Source: Streptomyces radicis (lineage in GTDB: Bacteria; Actinomycetota; Actinomycetes; Streptomycetales; Streptomycetaceae). Taken from it: a stretch of 64,000 nucleotides of DNA. Position numbers and translations under genes: made by a program. Position 1 is the first letter of the stretch. Each line of letters starts with the position of its first letter. The stretch lies in assembly GCF_003626575.1 (NCBI RefSeq), contig NZ_RBDY01000022.1:48040-112039 (forward strand). The letters are read 5' to 3'. Below the pieces are notes generated by a model. The model did no database searches. It was not told the origin of the DNA and was given only the letters and a program-made list of their open reading frames with translations. Below, one piece after another: positions 42,641 through 50,632 of this stretch.

Positions 42641-43551
42641 AGGACCAGCTCCGATCGACGGCGGGGGTTGATGCGTTCGCGCCAGGCTCCGGCGAGTCCG
42701 GCGATGGCGAGGGTGGGGACGACGATGAGGAGGCCGGGGAAGAGCGTGGGCCACCACTCGCCGGTCACCAGGGAGCCGCGGGCGCCGTTGATCATCGTGC
42801 CCAGGCTGGCCTCGTGGGCCGGGATGCCGAGGCCGAGGTACGACAGCGCCGACTCGTGCCAGATGGCGTGCGGCACCATGAGCACGGCGGCGAGACCGGC
42901 CTGCGGCAGCACGGCGGGGACCAGGTGGCGCACCGCGACGCGCAGCCGTGAGGCGCCGCCGGATATGGCCGCGTCGACGAACGGGCGTGAGCGCAGCGAC
43001 AGCACCTCGGCGCGGACGATGCGCGCGGTGGAGACCCAGTGGGTCAGCCCGACGGAGGCGATCACCGGCCACACGCCGGGCCGGAACATCGCCACGATGA
43101 AGATCCCCATCAGCAGGTGCGGCACGGCGGTGAACGTGTCGACGAGCCGCATGACGAGGCGGTCGAACCTCCCGCCCACCGCCCCTGCGGCGCAGCCGAC
43201 CAGCAGGCCGATGCCGCTGGCGGCCAGCGCCGCGACCAGCCCGACGACGAGGGACACGCGCAGGCCGTAGACGCTGCGCAGCAGCACGTCGCGGCCGACC
43301 TCGTCGGTGCCGAACGGGTGGGCGCCGGACGGGGGTTCGAGCTTGGCGGTCAGGTCGACGGCCTGCTGGTCGAGCGGGAAGAGCGGCGGGACCAGGAGCA
43401 CGGCGAGCGCGGCGAGGGCGACGAGCGCCGCGGAGAACGCCACGCGCGCGGCGCGCGTGGAGCGGCGGACCCGGCGCGGGGCGTGCCAGGGCCCGGCTTC
43501 GACGGCTGTGGGAGGGGCGGCGGGCTGGTTCATGGGCGTTTCCGCGGTCAC
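42637..43551 (-). CDS. ABC importer permease (NikC/DppC-like)
   Basis: A 304-residue inner-membrane permease. A hydrophobic N-terminal segment (VAFSAALVALAALAVLLVPP) is followed by the family sequence HPFGTDEVGRDVLLRSVYG, six-helix core, and an EAA-type loop (DAAISGGASRLRVAVRHLVP). The late motif SALSYLGLGI is typical of DppC/NikC. The GTG at 43551 overlaps the NikB-like stop (GTGA). It would form the channel with the upstream permease. Confidence 0.9.
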   Translation of the reverse strand: MTAETPMNQPAAPPTAVEAGPWHAPRRVRRSTRAARVAFSAALVALAALAVLLVPPLFPLDQQAVDLTAKLEPPSGAHPFGTDEVGRDVLLRSVYGLRVSLVVGLVAALAASGIGLLVGCAAGAVGGRFDRLVMRLVDTFTAVPHLLMGIFIVAMFRPGVWPVIASVGLTHWVSTARIVRAEVLSLRSRPFVDAAISGGASRLRVAVRHLVPAVLPQAGLAAVLMVPHAIWHESALSYLGLGIPAHEASLGTMINGARGSLVTGEWWPTLFPGLLIVVPTLAIAGLAGAWRERINPRRRSELVL

Positions 43552-44588
43552 ATCTCGTCGTGGTCGACCCGGGGGTCGGCGAGTCCGTAGAGGAGGTCGG
43601 CGATGAGGTTGCCCGCGAGGACCGCGAGCGCGGAGAGCACGGTCAGCGCGGCGAGCAGCGGGAAGTCGGTCGCGGTCGCGGCGCGGACGGTCGCGGAGGC
43701 GATGCCGGGCCAGCTGAAGACGGTCTCGACCAGCAGGGCTCCGGTGATCAGCTCGGGGACGCGGGTGCCGATCAGGGTGAGGACCGGCAGCAGCCCCGAG
43801 CGCAGGGCGTGGCCGATGAGCACGGTGCGCTCGCTCAGGCCGCGGGCGCGCGCGCCGCGCACGGGGTCCTCGCCGAGCGCGTCGAGCACGCCCTGGCGCG
43901 TGTAGAGCACGAACCACGGCAGCTGCGAGACCGCGAGCACGGCGGCGGGCAGGGTGAGGTGGCGGACCAGGGAGCCCGCGTCGACGGCGGATCCGCCGCC
44001 GCTCCCGGTGAGCCCGCCGGCGGGCAGCACGTCGAGCCGCAGCGCGAACAGCCAGATGGCCAGGAGCGCGAGCCAGAACGGCGGCGCGGCCTGGAGCGTG
44101 TAGCTGAGCGCGGTGACGACGCGGTCGAACGCGCCGCCCGCCCGGCGCGCGGCGAGCACCCCGAGCGAGGTGCCGAGCAGCACGGCCACCACGAAGGCGA
44201 CCGAGCACAACAGCAGGCTCCAGCCGACGCGTTCGCCGATGACCTGGCCGACCGGCTGGCGCAGGGCGAGCGACTGGCCGAGGTCTCCGGCGGCGGCCGA
44301 GCGCAGCCACGTCCACCACTGCTCGACAAAGGTGCCGTCGGCGCTGAGGTTCCGCCGCAGCGCGTCGAGCGTTTCCTGGGAGGTCCCCGCGCCGCCGTCG
44401 CCGATGTACCGGCGCACCGGGTCGAACGGCGAGGCCGCGGCCACCGCGAACATCCCGAGGGTGACCAGCGCGAGCACCGGCACGGCGGCAAGCAGCCGCC
44501 GCCCCACGAGCCTGGCCATGGCGGCCCAGGGCAGCCGGGCGGCGCGGCGGGCGCGGTCCGTGTGAACGTCGGGGGCGGTCGCGGTCAC
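43548..44588 (-). CDS. ABC importer permease (NikB/DppB-like)
   Basis: A 346-residue permease with the DppB/NikB layout: N-terminal helix LVGRRLLAAVPVLALVTLGMF, a long periplasmic loop (GDLGQSLALRQPVGQVIGERV), further helices, EAA-like loop (GARARGLSERTVLIGHALR), and the family end LIADLLYGLADPRV. The GTG at 44588 overlaps the binding-protein stop (GTGA), so all five genes of the operon are translationally coupled. Confidence 0.9.
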   Translation of the reverse strand: MTATAPDVHTDRARRAARLPWAAMARLVGRRLLAAVPVLALVTLGMFAVAAASPFDPVRRYIGDGGAGTSQETLDALRRNLSADGTFVEQWWTWLRSAAAGDLGQSLALRQPVGQVIGERVGWSLLLCSVAFVVAVLLGTSLGVLAARRAGGAFDRVVTALSYTLQAAPPFWLALLAIWLFALRLDVLPAGGLTGSGGGSAVDAGSLVRHLTLPAAVLAVSQLPWFVLYTRQGVLDALGEDPVRGARARGLSERTVLIGHALRSGLLPVLTLIGTRVPELITGALLVETVFSWPGIASATVRAATATDFPLLAALTVLSALAVLAGNLIADLLYGLADPRVDHDEM

Positions 44589-46195
44589 GGCCGGGCTCGC
44601 CAGTCCTCGACGTTCCACCAGGGGCCATGGCCAAGACCGTGGTCGTGCGGCTCGATCTGGGTGCTGACGCCGTCCCAGCGGTCGGCCATCACATAGACGT
44701 GGTCGATGTGGGTGAGGAAGGTGTAGCCGGGGTCGTCGGCCAGCTCGCGCTGCACGGCGTCGTACGCGGCCTCGCGCTCGGCCTGGTCGGCGGCGCGCCT
44801 GCCGTTCTCCAACTCCTCGTCGACGGCCGGGTTCCGGTAGTGGCCCATGTTGTTGTAGCCGTCGCCCGCGAGGGAGGAGTGCAGCAGGGTGTAGAGGTCG
44901 AAGTCGGGGTCGGCCGGGCTGCCACCGCCGGAGAGGACGGCGTCCTCGGCCATGCGCTCGTCGATGACCTCCCAGGGCCCCGACTCGACGGTGATGTCGA
45001 CGCCGATCTCCTCGGCGTCGCCCGCGTAGGCCAGGGCGTGCTCCTGCCTGAGCCGGTCGCCCGCCGGGTACCACAGGGTGAACGAGGCGCGTTGGCCGTC
45101 CTTGGCCCTGACGCCGTCGTCGCCGGGCGCCCAGCCCGCCGCGTCGAGCAGCTCGGCGGCCCCCTCGGGGTCGTGGGCGCGTTCGGTGCCCTCGGCGAAC
45201 CACGGGCTGACCGTGGGGATCGGGCCATGGGCGACGTGTCCCGCGCCCTGGAGGATCGAATCGACCATCAGCTCGCGGTCGGCGGCGAGGTCGAGGGCGC
45301 GGCGGATGTCGCGGTCGCCGGTGACGGGGTGGTCGGACGGCAGGGTGACGGCGCGGAAGTCGGCGCTCTCGGCGTGGTGGGTCACCAGGCCGTCCTCGCC
45401 CTCGAACGTGGCGGCAAGGTTGGGCGGCAGGACGGCGGCGTCCAGGTCGCCCGAGCGCAGCCGGGTGGCACGCACGTCGTCGTCGGGGATGACGGCCATG
45501 GTCAGCCGCCGCACCTCGGGCTCGCCGCCCCAGTGGTCGGGGTTGGCCTCGAGGGTGATGCGCTCGCCGCGGGTCCAGCCGGTGACGACATAGGGGCCCG
45601 TGCCGATCGGCTCGGTGTTGTAAGGGCCCGTGTTGACGTCCTGGCCGCCCGCCGCCTCGGCCGACGCGATCGGCAGGACGGTGCGGTCGGCGAACGGGGC
45701 GTAGGGGTGGGAGAGGGTGAAGACGACGGTGTGGTCGCCCTCGGCGGTGACGCTCTCGACGGCGTCGAGGTCGCCCTTGGCGGCGTTGTTGGTGCCGTCG
45801 TCGAGGATCGTCTCGTAGGTGAAGACGACGTCCCGCGCGGTGAACGGGCTCCCGTCGCTGAACTCCACGTCGTCGCGGAGGCCGAACGTGTAGGTGAGCC
45901 CGTCGTCGCTGACCTCGGGCAGCGCGGTGGCGAGCGCGGGCCGGAGCTCCAGGTCCTCGTCGTGCCTGAGCAGCCCGTCGAAGATCTTGGAGTTGCCGTC
46001 CTTGCCGTAGCCGAGCAACGGGCTGAGGGTGTCGGGCTCGTTGGCGATGCCGATGACGAGGGAGTCGCCCTCGCCACCGCCGCCTTCTCCCCCGCCGTCT
46101 CCCCGGCCGTCCTCACTGGGCGCGGAGCAGGCGGCGGCCAGCAGCGTGGCCACCGCCGCCGCCGCGATCCCTGTCCTCGACGTCCGGCCCTTCAT
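44585..46195 (-). CDS. ABC importer substrate-binding lipoprotein, nickel/peptide family
   Basis: A 536-residue lipoprotein: signal peptide with lipobox LAAAC (Cys23), a Gly/Glu-rich linker, then the SBP_bac_5 fold (ANEPDTLSPLLGYGKDG, LRDDVEFSDGSPFTARDVVF, PIGTGPYVVTGWTRGE, GDRDIRRALDLAADRELMV). The His-containing C-terminus (EPHDHGLGHGPWWN) resembles streptomycete proteins annotated as nickel-binding. A palindrome with Nur-box geometry lies in its promoter. The family also transports peptides, so nickel uptake is likely but not proven. It heads a five-gene coupled operon. Confidence 0.85.
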   Translation of the reverse strand: MKGRTSRTGIAAAAVATLLAAACSAPSEDGRGDGGGEGGGGEGDSLVIGIANEPDTLSPLLGYGKDGNSKIFDGLLRHDEDLELRPALATALPEVSDDGLTYTFGLRDDVEFSDGSPFTARDVVFTYETILDDGTNNAAKGDLDAVESVTAEGDHTVVFTLSHPYAPFADRTVLPIASAEAAGGQDVNTGPYNTEPIGTGPYVVTGWTRGERITLEANPDHWGGEPEVRRLTMAVIPDDDVRATRLRSGDLDAAVLPPNLAATFEGEDGLVTHHAESADFRAVTLPSDHPVTGDRDIRRALDLAADRELMVDSILQGAGHVAHGPIPTVSPWFAEGTERAHDPEGAAELLDAAGWAPGDDGVRAKDGQRASFTLWYPAGDRLRQEHALAYAGDAEEIGVDITVESGPWEVIDERMAEDAVLSGGGSPADPDFDLYTLLHSSLAGDGYNNMGHYRNPAVDEELENGRRAADQAEREAAYDAVQRELADDPGYTFLTHIDHVYVMADRWDGVSTQIEPHDHGLGHGPWWNVEDWRARP

Positions 46196-46223
46196 GGCAC
46201 ACCCCTGATGAATATAAGACGTT

Positions 46224-46242
46224 ATTGCGAACTAGACGCAAT
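46224..46242 (-). promoter_or_regulatory. candidate Nur (nickel-responsive Fur-family) operator
   Basis: ATTGCGAACTAGACGCAAT is a palindrome with 6-bp arms. On the minus strand it reads TTGC-N9-GCAA, the geometry of the reported streptomycete Nur box (tTGCaa-N5-ttGCAA). It sits 29 bases upstream of the binding-protein ATG, just before a TATATT -10-like box, so a bound repressor would block the promoter. Confidence 0.5.
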
Positions 46243-46289
46243 TAAACATCAAGGGTGATGGCCGCTGTCCAGGGCTCCCGGGTGGCGCA

Positions 46290-46303
46290 CAGGCGAACGC
46301 CTG
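46290..46303 (-). terminator. short hairpin after the esterase gene
   Basis: CAGGCG-AA-CGCCTG, extendable on both sides with a bulge, about 20 bases past the esterase stop. Short and without a T tract, so only a tentative terminator. Confidence 0.35.
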
Positions 46304-46320
46304 GTGCCGCCAGGGCGCGG

Positions 46321-47295
46321 CTACCCGGCGAGCCCCCGTGCCGCCAGCCACTCCAGGTGCCTGACCGGCTGGGTGCCCCGGCCACCGGCGTGGTCGCCGA
46401 ACTCCCAGATGGTCAGGGCCTTCTCGCCCGCGTAGCGGTTGTACGCCGCGAACACCGTGGAGGGCGGGCACACCGGGTCCATGAGCGCCACGCTCACGTG
46501 CGCGGGGGCGGTCGCCCTGGCGGCGAAGTGCTGCCCGTCGAAGTAGTTCAACGTCGCGAACACCCCGGCCGGGTCCGCCCTCTTGTGGCTCCCCAGGTAC
46601 TGCACGAGCTCGAGGTAGGGGCCCTCCCCCGCCGTGTCGGCGCCCCGCCGGAAGTCGCACAGGAACGGCACGTCGGCCGCCACCGCGGCCACCGCGTCCC
46701 CCGCGAGCCCGGCCACGGCGAGCGACAGGCCGCCGCCCTGGCTGCCACCCGCGACGATCACCCGCGCCGGATCGACCGCCGGGTGCTCACGTATGGCGTC
46801 AACGGCCCGCACACAGTCGGTGATGAGGCGGCGATAGTAGTGATCACGCGGGTCGTCGATCCCCCGGGTCATGAAGCCGCGCACCCACTGCGAGGTCGGC
46901 ACCGGGTCGGGGTCGGGGGTGTCATGGCCCTGGCCCCTGCTGTCCACCACGAGATGCGCGTAGCCCGCCGCGCTCCACAGCAGGTGCTCGGTGGGCAGAC
47001 CGCGCCCGCCGCTGTACCCCTGGTACGTCACCACGGCGGGCAGCGGGCGTTCGACGCCGCGCGGCAGCAGCAGCCAGGCGGCGACGGGCTGGGCGCCCCA
47101 GCCCGGGAACCGCACGTCGAAGACCTCGACGGTCGCCAGCCTGCTGTCGGTCACGGGGCGGTAGGTGGCGGGCTCCGCGCCCGCGGCGCGCGCGGTGCCG
47201 AGCGTCTCGGCCCAGAACGCGTCGAAGTCCTCGGGCGCGGCCACGCCCGAGTCGTACTCCCGCAGGGCGCGCAGCGGCATGTCGGTCAGGGGCAC
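46321..47295 (-). CDS. acetylxylan esterase / cephalosporin-C deacetylase family (AXE1)
   Basis: A 324-residue intracellular alpha/beta hydrolase of the AXE1 family. The N-terminal PEDFDAFWAETLG is characteristic, followed by VTYQGYSGGRGLP, DSRGQGHDT, the nucleophile elbow VAGGSQGGGLSL, the Asp in ALMDPVCPPST and the His in FGDHAGG. It removes acetyl groups from xylo-oligosaccharides or related esters, consistent with the xylose genes elsewhere in the window. The GTG at 47295 is chosen over one five codons upstream because AGGAGAGG lies just before it. Confidence 0.92.
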   Translation of the reverse strand: MPLTDMPLRALREYDSGVAAPEDFDAFWAETLGTARAAGAEPATYRPVTDSRLATVEVFDVRFPGWGAQPVAAWLLLPRGVERPLPAVVTYQGYSGGRGLPTEHLLWSAAGYAHLVVDSRGQGHDTPDPDPVPTSQWVRGFMTRGIDDPRDHYYRRLITDCVRAVDAIREHPAVDPARVIVAGGSQGGGLSLAVAGLAGDAVAAVAADVPFLCDFRRGADTAGEGPYLELVQYLGSHKRADPAGVFATLNYFDGQHFAARATAPAHVSVALMDPVCPPSTVFAAYNRYAGEKALTIWEFGDHAGGRGTQPVRHLEWLAARGLAG

Positions 47296-47336
47296 GGGGC
47301 CTCTCCTCACGGTTCGGGGGCGACCCTCGGCAGCCC

Positions 47337-47350
47337 GGCAAGCGTTTTCC
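47337..47350 (-). promoter_or_regulatory. LacI-family-like operator upstream of the esterase
   Basis: GGAAAACGCTTGCC (minus strand) is an imperfect palindrome around a central CG, resembling LacI/GalR-family operators. It lies about 42 bases upstream of the esterase start, so sugar-dependent repression is plausible. No regulator of that family is adjacent. Confidence 0.35.
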
Positions 47351-47424
47351 GCCGGAGAAGCTACGTGGCGCCGCGCGCCAGGTCAACGGGCGTTGCCGCG
47401 CCCCCGAGCCCCGCGGTGGTAGGC

Positions 47425-48861
47425 ATGGGGACCATGGACTGGATCGCCGCCCCCGACGCCTGGCTGAGCCGTCTGGTGCTGCAACGCGGCCTCGCCGTCG
47501 TCTACCTGGTGGCCTTTCTCGCGGCCCTGCGGGAGTTCCGCGCGCTGGCCGGGGAGCGCGGCCTCACGCCCGCCCCGGCGTTCGTGCGCGCCGTGCCGTT
47601 CCGCCACGCGCCCAGCGTCTTCCAATGGCGTTACTCCGACCGGCTGTTCACCGCCGTCGCGGGGCTGGGCGCCGCGCTGGCCGCCGCGGTGGCGGGCGGC
47701 GCCGCCGACGCCGTTCCGCTGCCCGTGTCGATGGCGCTGTGGGCGGTGCTGTGGGCGCTCTATCTGTCCATCGTCAACATCGGCCAGACCTGGTACGGCT
47801 TCGGCTGGGAGTCGCTGCTGCTCGAGGCGGGCTTCCTGGCGATCTTCCTCGGCAACGACACGATCGCCCCGCCGACCGTCGGCCTCTACCTGATGATCTG
47901 GCTGGTCTTCCGCGTCGAGTTGGGCGCGGGCCTGATCAAGTGGCGCGGCGACCCGTGCTGGCGGAGGCTGACATGTCTCTACCACCACCACGAGACGCAG
48001 CCGATGCCGGGGCCGCTGAGCTGGTTCTTCCACCACCTGCCGCGCCCGCTGCACCGGGTGGAGGCCGCGGCGAACCACGTCGCGCAGCTGATCGTCCCGT
48101 TCGCGCTCTTCGCGCCGCAGCCCGTGGCGACCTGGGCGGCGGCCGTGGTGATGGTCACGCAGCTGTGGCTCGTCGCCTCGGGGAACTTCGCGTGGCTCAA
48201 CTGGCTGACCATGATCCTCGCCGTCGCCGCCGTGGACGGCGCCCTGGCCGCCCGCCACCTCCCGCTGCCCGCCCCGCCCGCCGACCAGCCGGACGCGCCC
48301 GCGTGGTTCACGATCACGGTCCTGGCGGCCGCGGCGCTCGTGGCCGTGCTCAGCCACCGGCCCGTGCGGAACCTCCTCTCCCCGCGCCAGCAGATGAACC
48401 GCTCCTACAACAGCCTGCACCTGGTCAACACCTACGGCGCCTTCGGCAGCGTCACCCGCCAGCGGATGGAGATCGTGCTCGAGGGCACGGACGCCCCCGA
48501 CCCCGACGAGGGCGCGCGATGGCGGGAGTACGCGTTCCACGGCAAGCCGGGGGACGTCGCACGGCTGCCCCGGCAGTTCGCGCCGTTCCATCTGCGCCTC
48601 GACTGGATGATGTGGTTCGCCGCGCTGGCGCCGCACCGCCCCCAGCCCTGGCTGCGCGCCCTGGTCCAACGCCTGCTCGCCGGCGACCGCGCCACCCTCC
48701 GCCTGCTGCGCGTGAACCCCTTCCCCGACCACCCGCCCACCCACGTCCGCGCCCGCCTGTACCGGTACCGCTTCACGACGTGGCGCGAGCGCCGGGAGAC
48801 CGGCAGGTGGTGGCACCGCACCCCGGTCGGCGAGCACCTCCCCCCGACCCCCCGCCGCTGA
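47425..48861 (+). CDS. lipase maturation factor family membrane protein
   Basis: A 478-residue polytopic protein of the LMF family (LMF1 in vertebrates assists lipase folding; the bacterial role is unknown). Family features: the conserved QTWYGFGWESLLLEAGFLAIF, WRGDPCWRRLTCLYHHHETQP, MPGPLSWFFHHLP, QMNRSYNSLHLVNTYGAFGS and LDWMMWFAAL. About eight transmembrane segments precede a soluble C-terminal domain. The ATG at 47425 and another at 47434 are both possible; the second has GGGGA upstream. Confidence 0.92.
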   Translation: MGTMDWIAAPDAWLSRLVLQRGLAVVYLVAFLAALREFRALAGERGLTPAPAFVRAVPFRHAPSVFQWRYSDRLFTAVAGLGAALAAAVAGGAADAVPLPVSMALWAVLWALYLSIVNIGQTWYGFGWESLLLEAGFLAIFLGNDTIAPPTVGLYLMIWLVFRVELGAGLIKWRGDPCWRRLTCLYHHHETQPMPGPLSWFFHHLPRPLHRVEAAANHVAQLIVPFALFAPQPVATWAAAVVMVTQLWLVASGNFAWLNWLTMILAVAAVDGALAARHLPLPAPPADQPDAPAWFTITVLAAAALVAVLSHRPVRNLLSPRQQMNRSYNSLHLVNTYGAFGSVTRQRMEIVLEGTDAPDPDEGARWREYAFHGKPGDVARLPRQFAPFHLRLDWMMWFAALAPHRPQPWLRALVQRLLAGDRATLRLLRVNPFPDHPPTHVRARLYRYRFTTWRERRETGRWWHRTPVGEHLPPTPRR

Positions 48862-48934
48862 GCGAGCACACCCCCGGATGCGGTATGGTTCATGTGCACG
48901 GAACGGGGGTCAAAGCCCCTGATCAGCCGGGCAC

Positions 48935-49008
<74 letters not shown>

Positions 49009-49018
49009 CACGGTGCGA

Positions 49019-49060
49019 GGCCCGCCAGCGGGGGAAGTTTCCCCCGCTGGCGGGCCTTTT
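49019..49060 (+). terminator. rho-independent terminator after tRNA-Pro
   Basis: A perfect 18-bp inverted repeat (49019-49036 with 49039-49056) followed by TTTT, ten bases after the tRNA: a textbook intrinsic terminator. Confidence 0.9.
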
Positions 49061-49345
49061 CGTCATTCCGGCCCGCGCGCTTCCGGCTTCTCGCTTCGCG
49101 ACCGCCCCCGGGGACCGGGCGGCCCCGGACTCCTCCACCCCTGTGCGCACCGCCGCAATCGTCGTTCGGCTGGTGTGAAGCCGACGGCGGGCGGGCAGTG
49201 CATGACGGAGTTGGCAGGTACACAAGGGGTGCGGTGAACTCCGCGGTGCGTAAGGGGCGTCGGGCGACCGGTCCGGCGTGATGGGTTCGGAGGGGGCGGC
49301 GGCGACCGGTGCGCACCTCCCCTGCCGTCCAGGGAAGGGTGGTGC
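49061..49345 (+). other. gene-free leader of the hybrid PKS-NRPS operon
   Basis: About 285 bases with no credible gene. It must hold the promoter of the MFS-PKS-NRPS operon. I see only weak promoter-like boxes. Two AAGGGG(T/C)G copies near 49225 and 49251 flank a short GC-rich hairpin and could be an activator site. No pathway-specific regulator is encoded in the window. Confidence 0.4.
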
Positions 49346-50632
49346 ATGAAGCACTTCCGGCTGCTTGTGCTCGGCAACGGCATATCCGCGTACGGCAGTT
49401 ATCTCAACATGGTGGCGCTGAACGTCTTCGTCTACGACGTCACGGAGAGCGCGCTGGCCGCCGGGCTCTTCATGGCCGTGCGGCTGGGCACGAGCGTGGC
49501 GGCCGGTGTCGTCAGCGGGCGCCTCGTCTCGGCGTACGACCGCAAGCGGCTGATCGTCGGGGCCGACCTCTGCCAGGCCGTGGCGCTCCTGACGCTGACG
49601 CTGGCCCCCGAAGCGAGCCGGGTCGCCCTGCTGTACGGCCTGGCGGTGGTCACCGGGAGCTGCTCGACGCTCTCCCAGGTGGCCCTGCGCAGCAGCATCC
49701 CCGAGATCGTGGGGTTCGAGCACCGGGCGCGCGCCAACAGCTGGCTGGTCACGGGGCGTTCACTCGCCATGATCGCGGGCTTCTCATCGGCGGGCGTCGT
49801 GGTGGCACAGCTCGGCTACACGACGGCGTTCGTCCTGGACGCGGCGACGTTCCTGGTGTCCTCCTCGATCCTGCTGGCGCTGCCGATCCGCACGAAGTCC
49901 CTGGCCAAGGGGAGGGAGGGCGCCGGGGACGACCCGGACGGCGCCACGCGGTGGTCCGTCCGGCTGCTGCTGGCCACCGCGCCGGTGCTGATGGCGATGA
50001 TCGCGCTGAGGGCCGTGGACGGCCTGGGGTCGTCCTCCCACAACGTGGCGCTGCCGGTCCACTCCAGCCTGCTCGACCCGGACCATCCGGCCACCTTCAT
50101 CAGCCAGTTCTGGGCGACATGGGCGGCCGGGAACATCATCGCCCAGCAGGTGCTCACCCGTTGGACCACCAGGGGCGGGCGCGCCCTGGGCGAGCGGGCC
50201 TTCGCCATCGGCGCCTGCGTCATGTCCGCGGCGTTCATCGTCGTGTTCAGCGGGCTGCCCGTCGCGCCCACGCTCGTCGTGGCCCTCGTCGCCGGGGCGG
50301 CGGACGGCGTCACCGAGGTGGTCTACGTGTCCAGGCTCCAAGCCGTTCCCGACGAGCAGCGCGGACGCCTCTTCGGGCTCTCCGCCTCGGCCGAGAACGC
50401 CGGATTCGGGCTCGGGATGCTGGTCAGCGGTTCGCTGCTCGAGTCCTTCTCGCCGCTGACGGTGGTCGCCTCCCTGCACGGCCTCGCCATCGCCCTCTCG
50501 CTCGCCCTGCTGATCGTGCTGGTGGTGCGCCGGGTCCCCGACCGCCCGGGGGGACCGGGCCTCCCGGAGGAGAGGGAGAGACCGAGGCCGTCGGAGAAGG
50601 GTGACGGCGCCGTGCGGGAAGGGCACGGCTGA
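49346..50632 (+). CDS. MFS transporter, probable exporter of the PKS-NRPS product
   Basis: A 428-residue protein with 10-12 membrane segments of the MFS (enterobactin-exporter/MFS_3-like) type: LLVLGNGISAYGSYLNMVAL at the start, then DRKRLIVGADLCQAVALLTL (loop 2-3 region), and VSRLQAVPDEQRGRLFGLSAS in the second half. The C-terminus is a charged cytoplasmic tail. The stop overlaps the PKS start by one base (TGATG), so the exporter and synthase are translated together. This indicates self-resistance or secretion of the product. Confidence 0.88.
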   Translation: MKHFRLLVLGNGISAYGSYLNMVALNVFVYDVTESALAAGLFMAVRLGTSVAAGVVSGRLVSAYDRKRLIVGADLCQAVALLTLTLAPEASRVALLYGLAVVTGSCSTLSQVALRSSIPEIVGFEHRARANSWLVTGRSLAMIAGFSSAGVVVAQLGYTTAFVLDAATFLVSSSILLALPIRTKSLAKGREGAGDDPDGATRWSVRLLLATAPVLMAMIALRAVDGLGSSSHNVALPVHSSLLDPDHPATFISQFWATWAAGNIIAQQVLTRWTTRGGRALGERAFAIGACVMSAAFIVVFSGLPVAPTLVVALVAGAADGVTEVVYVSRLQAVPDEQRGRLFGLSASAENAGFGLGMLVSGSLLESFSPLTVVASLHGLAIALSLALLIVLVVRRVPDRPGGPGLPEERERPRPSEKGDGAVREGHG

